A stretch of DNA of 10,664 nucleotides from Bacillota bacterium (GTDB lineage: Bacteria; Bacillota; Dethiobacteria; DTU022; JAAZDR01), in assembly GCA_012512705.1 (NCBI GenBank), contig JAAZDR010000243.1, positions 1 through 10,664 on the forward strand. The letters are read 5' to 3'. Shown here piece by piece: positions 6,912 through 10,664 of the stretch. Below the pieces are notes generated by a model. It did not search any database. It worked only from the letters and a program-made list of their open reading frames with translations, and was not told where the DNA came from. Position 1 is the first letter of the stretch, and the number at the start of each line of letters is the position of its first letter. The position numbers and the translations under genes were made by a program.

Positions 6912-8300
6912 ATGTCTAATCGTCTAATCTCCCTTGAAGAAGGGTTAAACTTTGATCGGCGACAGGTTCGTGAGTATTCAAAGAGATATGTAAATCCTGC
7001 GTTGGCCAATCTTTTGGGACTGCTTAACTTTGACAAGCAATACGTGCGGGCGCAGGGCTGCCGGGTTTGGGACGAAGACGGGGAAGAGTATCTTGATTTT
7101 CTCGGTGGTTATGGTGCCCTCAATCTCGGGCATAACCACCCGGAAATACATAAAGCAATAGAGAAGGTTTTTGGTGCCCCGGTGCTGCTGCAGGCCTCTC
7201 TGAACAAGCTAACTGCTGTCCTTGCCCATAATTTGGCTCAGGTCGCGCCAGGGGATCTCTGTCGTACATTTTTCTGTAACAGCGGAGCAGAGGCGGTGGA
7301 AGGGGCGTTGAAACTGGCGCGCATCGTCACCGGACGCAAGGATTTCATTTATTGTGAAGGCTCTTTTCACGGTAAAACGCTGGGTTCATTATCGGTGACA
7401 GGGCGTAAAAAGTATCAGGATCCTTTTCAACCTTTGATCCCCGGTGCTGTTGCCATACCATACGGCGATTTAGAATCGCTGGAGAGAGCATTGGAGAAGA
7501 AAACGGCAGCAGCTTTTATTGTTGAGCCGATTCAAGGAGAAGGGGGGATCGTTGTTCCACCTCCGGGGTACCTGCAAAAGGCGCAGGAGCTTTGCCACCG
7601 CTATGAGACATTGCTGATCATTGATGAGGTGCAGACCGGATTTGGGCGCACAGGAACGCTTTTTGCTTGTGAGGCTGAGAATGTAGTCCCTGATATTCTT
7701 TGTTTGGCTAAATCCCTCGGCGGCGGGATAATGCCTGCCGGTGCTTTTATGACCAAGGAGCGCCACTGGGATAAGGCTTATGGCAGTGCGGAAACTTGTC
7801 TGCTGCATACTTCCACATTTGGCGGTAATACGATTGCCATGGCGGCTGGAATAAATGCCTTGAAGGTAACGCTCGAAGAAAATCTTGCCGGACAAGCTCG
7901 CGAAAAAGGGGAATACCTCCTGAAAAAAATACAGGAGGTGGCGGAAAAGAGCAAGCTGATCAGGGAGGTGCGCGGCCGGGGTTTGATGATCGGCCTGGAG
8001 TTCGCTCCTTTAAGCAAAGGGATTTTAAACCGCGTCACTGCCGGAATTTTGAACAAGCTTGGACAAGAATATCTGGGAGCGATGGTTGCTGGTGAGCTCA
8101 ATAATCGTTACCGGATCATTACCGCCTACACCTTGAATAATCCCAATGTAATTCGCCTCGAACCGCCCTTAATCGTTACAAAAGAGGAGCTAGACAGGGT
8201 TGTTAATGCCCTGGAGGAGATCGTTGTCAGAAGAGGGATAGCTGGGATCGCTTTGAACAGCGGGAAAACCGCTCTCTCTTCGTTATTCGGTCATAGATGA
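6912..8300 (+). CDS. Class III PLP aminotransferase, putrescine/diamine aminotransferase-like
   Basis: A 462-residue class III (fold type I) aminotransferase that closely resembles E. coli PatA along its length. Shared blocks are the N-terminal EYSKRYVNPALANLL (21-35), LDFLGGYGALNLGHNHP (61-77), FFCNSGAEAVEGALKLA (120-136), FHGKTLGSLSVTGR (152-165), EPIQGEGGIVVPPPGYL (205-221), IIDEVQTGFGRTG (236-248) and DILCLAKSLGGG (261-272). Lys267 is the predicted Schiff-base lysine and Asp238 contacts the pyridine nitrogen. PatA-type enzymes transfer an amino group from putrescine or cadaverine to 2-oxoglutarate. Ornithine aminotransferase and acetylornithine aminotransferase are related alternatives, so the substrate is inferred. 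The ATG at 6912 follows an AGGAAAGGG purine tract, a weaker SD than those of its neighbours. proS starts 35 nt downstream with no convincing terminator between them, so the two are probably cotranscribed. Confidence 0.87.
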   Translation: MSNRLISLEEGLNFDRRQVREYSKRYVNPALANLLGLLNFDKQYVRAQGCRVWDEDGEEYLDFLGGYGALNLGHNHPEIHKAIEKVFGAPVLLQASLNKLTAVLAHNLAQVAPGDLCRTFFCNSGAEAVEGALKLARIVTGRKDFIYCEGSFHGKTLGSLSVTGRKKYQDPFQPLIPGAVAIPYGDLESLERALEKKTAAAFIVEPIQGEGGIVVPPPGYLQKAQELCHRYETLLIIDEVQTGFGRTGTLFACEAENVVPDILCLAKSLGGGIMPAGAFMTKERHWDKAYGSAETCLLHTSTFGGNTIAMAAGINALKVTLEENLAGQAREKGEYLLKKIQEVAEKSKLIREVRGRGLMIGLEFAPLSKGILNRVTAGILNKLGQEYLGAMVAGELNNRYRIITAYTLNNPNVIRLEPPLIVTKEELDRVVNALEEIVVRRGIAGIALNSGKTALSSLFGHR

Positions 8301-8335
8301 GTTGATAGTTGTTTTGGTGAAAGGAGCTGTGTTTA

Positions 8336-9784
8336 ATGGCTAAATCCGATAAAGATTTTGTTAAAGAAGTTACACCGCGTACTGAAGATTATTCGCAGTG
8401 GTATCTGGACGTGATCTTGAAGGCGGAGATGATGGATTATGCTCCGGTTAAAGGTTGTATGGTTATCCGCCCGTACGGCTACTCGCTTTGGGAGAATATG
8501 CAGAAACGCCTAGACAAGCGCTTCAAGGAGACGGGACATAAAAATGCCTATTTCCCCCTTTTTATACCGGAAAGCCTGCTGCAGAAAGAGGCCGAGCATG
8601 TGGAGGGCTTTGCACCAGAGGTGGCTTGGGTTACGCAGGGGGGTAACGACAAGCTGACCGAGCGCTTGGTGGTGCGTCCTACTTCCGAGGCGATTATCTG
8701 CGCTATGTACGCCCGCTGGATCCAGTCCTGGCGTGATCTTCCCATTCTGCTCAACCAATGGTGCAACGTTGTGCGCTGGGAAAAAGTAACGAGGCCTTTC
8801 TTGCGCACCTCTGAGTTTCTTTGGCAGGAGGGGCATACCGCGCACCGCACGGAGGAAGAGGCAGAAGAAGAGGCGCGTAAGATGCTTGCTGTTTATGTAG
8901 ATTTTGTAGAGAACGATCTTGCTATTCCGGTCGTCGCTGGCAGGAAGACGGAACGGGAAAAGTTTGCCGGGGCGCTGCGCACCTATTCGATCGAGGCTTT
9001 GATGTCGGATGGCAAGGCATTGCAGGCCGGGACTTCACACAACCTTGGTCAGCACTTTGCCAAGGTATTCGATATTACTTTCCTTGATCAAGATGATCAG
9101 CTTAAATATGTCTGGCAGTCCTCCTGGGGAGTCTCTACACGCCTGATCGGGGCGATCATTATGGTTCATGGTGACGATCGCGGTCTGTGTATGCCGCCGA
9201 AGGTAGCCCCGATACAGGTAGTGATCGTTCCCATTATCACGAAAAAAGCACGGGAAGAAGTGCTCGCTGCCGGGCAGAGACTGTTGGATGAATTTTCTGA
9301 CTCGCTGCGCATTGAATTCGACGATCGTGAAGGTTATTCTCCGGGTTGGAAGTATAATGAGTGGGAGATGAAAGGTGTCCCCCTTCGTATGGAGATCGGA
9401 CCGCGTGACCTGGAAAAGGAACAGGTGGTTTTAGTACGCCGTGATACCGGGGAGAAAGAAATTGTGCCTCGTGCAGCACTCAAGGAGCGTCTACCGGCGC
9501 TGCTTGAGGAAATTCAGGACAACATGCTGAAGAAGGCGAAAGCGTTTCGTGAAGAGAACACACATCAAACAAATAGCTATGAAGAATTTAAGAAGATCAT
9601 CGAGGAAAAACGGGGATTTATTATCGCCCATTGGTGTGGTGACCAGGAGTGTGAGGAGAAAATAAAAGCGGAAACGAAAGCGACCATTCGCTGTATTCCC
9701 TTTGAACAAGAAGAAGGGGAGGGTAAGTGTATCTATTGTGGGGAGAAGGCAGAGAGCGTTGTCTATTTTGCCCGGGCTTACTAA
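8336..9784 (+). CDS. proS: Prolyl-tRNA synthetase, type 3 (archaeal/eukaryal-like)
   Basis: This cytoplasmic class II enzyme charges tRNA-Pro with proline using ATP. At 482 residues it has the type 3 architecture: a catalytic core without the editing (INS) domain of the long bacterial form, then an anticodon-binding domain, then a C-terminal zinc-binding extension. Visible landmarks are YSQWYLDVILKAEM (19-32), the RPTSE proline-site motif (114-118), motif 2 around RPFLRTSEFLWQEGHTAH (153-170), GTSHNLGQHFAKVFDI (232-247) and motif 3 in WGVSTRLIGAIIMVHGDD (264-281). The anticodon domain begins near APIQVVIVPI (291-300). The C-terminus has a Cys434-x4-Cys439 and Cys465-x2-Cys468 set, expected to bind zinc, and ends in FARAY with the terminal Tyr typical of the type. 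The ATG at 8336 follows AAAGGAG by 9 nt. No terminator is visible after the stop, so readthrough into the T-box leader is possible. Confidence 0.96.
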   Translation: MAKSDKDFVKEVTPRTEDYSQWYLDVILKAEMMDYAPVKGCMVIRPYGYSLWENMQKRLDKRFKETGHKNAYFPLFIPESLLQKEAEHVEGFAPEVAWVTQGGNDKLTERLVVRPTSEAIICAMYARWIQSWRDLPILLNQWCNVVRWEKVTRPFLRTSEFLWQEGHTAHRTEEEAEEEARKMLAVYVDFVENDLAIPVVAGRKTEREKFAGALRTYSIEALMSDGKALQAGTSHNLGQHFAKVFDITFLDQDDQLKYVWQSSWGVSTRLIGAIIMVHGDDRGLCMPPKVAPIQVVIVPIITKKAREEVLAAGQRLLDEFSDSLRIEFDDREGYSPGWKYNEWEMKGVPLRMEIGPRDLEKEQVVLVRRDTGEKEIVPRAALKERLPALLEEIQDNMLKKAKAFREENTHQTNSYEEFKKIIEEKRGFIIAHWCGDQECEEKIKAETKATIRCIPFEQEEGEGKCIYCGEKAESVVYFARAY

Positions 9785-9811
9785 AAAGAGAAAAAAGCAG
9801 ACAAAAAACTG

Positions 9812-9840
9812 TTGACAGGGTTAGGCCTTTATAGTAATAT
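9812..9840 (+). promoter_or_regulatory. Strong sigma-A-type promoter for the T-box/trpB unit
   Basis: A perfect TTGACA -35 box (9812-9817), a 17-bp spacer and TAATAT (9835-9840, 4/6 match to the -10 consensus) lie 28 nt after the proS stop. Transcription should begin near 9847, giving a leader of about 390 nt before the trpB start codon. Confidence 0.75.
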
Positions 9841-10143
9841 TGTCTTTAATATCAATAAAAAAACAATATGGCAAATTCAATGAAGGGAAAGAGTACACGT
9901 TAAGAAGCAGTCAAAGAGAGCCGGGAGGAAGGACTAAGGTCCTGAAGCTGAAAGCCTGGTACTGTGACTTTCGTGGAATGGGTCCCTGAGAGCGCTTGAC
10001 CGAAACCGAGGGGGGAGTAGGCTCAGACGGAGCTTCTACCGTTAAAAGGAAGCGGGTATCGGAAATTTACAGCTGTAAGGCGACTGTATATTTCCCGTAC
10101 CTGACAGAGCGGCCTGTATATGCTGTAGTAATGCAGGCAATTT

Positions 10144-10172
10144 GGGTGGCACCGCGAGCAGACCCTCGTCCC
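10144..10172 (+). promoter_or_regulatory. T-box antiterminator
   Basis: GGG (10144-10146) can pair with CCC (10170-10172), and GCGAG (10154-10158) with CTCGT (10165-10169). This leaves the canonical 7-nt bulge TGGCACC (10147-10153), where the tRNA acceptor end binds. The fold uses the left arm of the terminator, so the two structures are mutually exclusive. Confidence 0.85.
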
Positions 10173-10194
10173 TTTTTTGGGGCGAGGGTTTTTT
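10163..10194 (+). terminator. Regulated intrinsic terminator of the T-box
   Basis: CCCTCGTCCC (10163-10172) pairs with GGGGCGAGGG (10179-10188), with one G-U pair and a 6-T loop, followed by six Ts (10189-10194). It is a strong terminator placed just before the trpB ribosome binding site. The antiterminator competes for its left arm. Confidence 0.93.
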
Positions 10195-10236
10195 ATTTCA
10201 TGAGGTTAAAAATAAAAGAAGGAGGTTTTAAGGGTT

Positions 10237-10664
10237 ATGAAGTTGAAAAAGATTACTCTGCCAGAACAGGAGATCCCTCGGCGCTGGTATAACATTCAGG
10301 CGGATATGCCCAATCCTTTGAATCCTCCACTGAATCCGTCAACAGGTAAGCCGATCAGTCCGGAGGATCTTGCCCCGATTTTTCCGCTGAATCTTATTGA
10401 ACAAGAGGTAAGCACGGAGCAGTACATTGAAATTCCGGAGGAGGTTTTAGAGAAGCTTTTATTCTATAGGCCGACGCCACTCAAGAGGGCTTATAACCTC
10501 GAAAAGTATCTCGGCACACCAGCTAAAATTTATTACAAGGATGAATCTGTGAGCCCAGCGGGGAGCCACAAACCGAATACTGCGATTGCCCAGGCTTATT
10601 ATAATAAGGTATTTGGCATTAAAAAGCTGACTACAGAGACCGGTGCCGGGCAATGGGGAAGTGC
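10237..10664 (+). CDS. trpB: TrpB2-type tryptophan synthase beta chain, N-terminal part
   Basis: The gene runs off the window after 142 codons. The ATG at 10237 follows a near-perfect AAGGAGGT (10219-10226, 10-nt spacing). The sequence matches the TrpB2 subgroup rather than classic TrpB1. It has an N-terminal extension with [18 protein letters not shown] (17-34), [19 protein letters not shown] (39-57), [13 protein letters not shown] and [16 protein letters not shown] (77-92), then [18 protein letters not shown] (99-116) with the PLP lysine at Lys112, and TETGAGQWG (133-141) with the catalytic Glu134. The enzyme condenses indole with serine (or phosphoserine in some archaeal TrpB2) to make tryptophan. 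TrpB2 often acts without tight binding to TrpA. Expression is evidently controlled by the T-box just upstream. No other trp gene is visible, but the window ends here. Confidence 0.93.
   Translation, partial: MKLKKITLPEQEIPRRWYNIQADMPNPLNPPLNPSTGKPISPEDLAPIFPLNLIEQEVSTEQYIEIPEEVLEKLLFYRPTPLKRAYNLEKYLGTPAKIYYKDESVSPAGSHKPNTAIAQAYYNKVFGIKKLTTETGAGQWGS

Larger units (their letters stand above)
9847..10194 (+). promoter_or_regulatory. T-box leader (tRNA-sensing riboswitch), probably tRNA-Trp responsive
   Basis: A complete T-box leader fills the 452-nt gap between proS and trpB. The Stem I base is AGAAGC (9903-9908) with GCTTCT (10032-10037). The GA-rich K-turn sequence AAAGAGAG (9913-9920) faces CAGACGG. 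The next helix is GAGCC (9918-9922) with GGCTC (10020-10024). The specifier loop ends in the conserved AGTA (10016-10019). A distal arm carries GCTG and GTGGAA. A long Stem II/III-type hairpin pairs GGTA, GGAAAT and TACAG (10055-10072) with CTGTA, ATTTCC and TACC (10084-10101), and another pairs GCCTGTAT (10112-10119) with ATGCAGGC (10131-10138). The T-box core GGGTGGCACCGCG (10144-10156) is canonical. Its UGGC should pair with a tRNA ending GCCA (discriminator G73), which fits tRNA-Trp. The triplet before AGTA is GGG, however, not the UGG expected for Trp. Uncharged tRNA would stabilise the antiterminator and turn on trpB. Confidence 0.93.

Noticed and set aside
8259..8273. AGCGG-GAAAA-CCGCT hairpin near the end of the aminotransferase gene
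   Set aside because: Only a 5-bp stem, inside the coding region, followed by CTCTCTTCG rather than a T run, so not a credible terminator.
9955..9983. TGG triplets in the distal arm of T-box Stem I as the Trp specifier
   Set aside because: They lie in the distal arm (CCTGGTAC and GTGGAATGGG), not in the specifier loop next to the AGTA sequence, so they cannot be the codon-reading site in the standard fold.
9996..10292. A 98-codon plus-strand open frame across the leader
   Set aside because: It lies over the specifier loop, Stem III, T-box core, terminator and trpB start in a different frame. The RNA structure explains the sequence, and the frame has no SD.

Overview
The window looks like chromosomal DNA from a Firmicute, most likely an anaerobic clostridial lineage (low confidence below phylum). 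The evidence is strong AGGAGG-type Shine-Dalgarno (SD) sequences before almost every gene, a tRNA-sensing T-box leader, a YmfF/YmfH pair of M16 peptidase-like proteins, an archaeal/eukaryal-type (type 3) prolyl-tRNA synthetase and a TrpB2-type tryptophan synthase beta chain. Base composition is moderate and even. I saw no transposase, integrase, phage gene or CRISPR array.

Layout. Positions 2-232 are the 3' end of a TctA-like tricarboxylate transporter membrane subunit. A short AT-rich gap with a small tandem repeat and a perfect 17-bp hairpin (318-357) separates it from a tRNA-Arg(CCG) gene on the minus strand (371-445), whose promoter (482-510) is clear. All later genes are on the plus strand. 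A GT4 glycosyltransferase (523-1680) and a large membrane protein with a degenerate alkaline-phosphatase-like extracytoplasmic domain (1704-3998) form a tight pair, probably for making or exporting a cell-envelope glycoconjugate. Next are ymfF (4148-5491) and ymfH (5484-6797), overlapping by 8 nt. The first lacks the zinc motif and the second has it. The pair ends in an intrinsic terminator whose stem contains the ymfH stop codon.

A class III, PatA-like aminotransferase (6912-8300) and proS (8336-9784) follow and are probably cotranscribed. Then come a strong sigma-A-type promoter, a complete T-box leader with terminator and antiterminator (about 9847-10194), and the first 142 codons of a TrpB2-type gene that runs off the window.

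Three points stand out. The T-box antiterminator (UGGC, which expects a tRNA with discriminator G73) and the downstream trpB fit tRNA-Trp, but the positional specifier reads GGG and the specifier loop has no UGG. The phosphatase-like/membrane fusion protein has lost the canonical Asp-His metal motif. Finally, ymfF/ymfH, which are linked in Bacillus to aminopentanol modification of EF-P, lie beside a diamine-type aminotransferase and the proline-charging enzyme, which may reflect a polyproline-translation neighbourhood.
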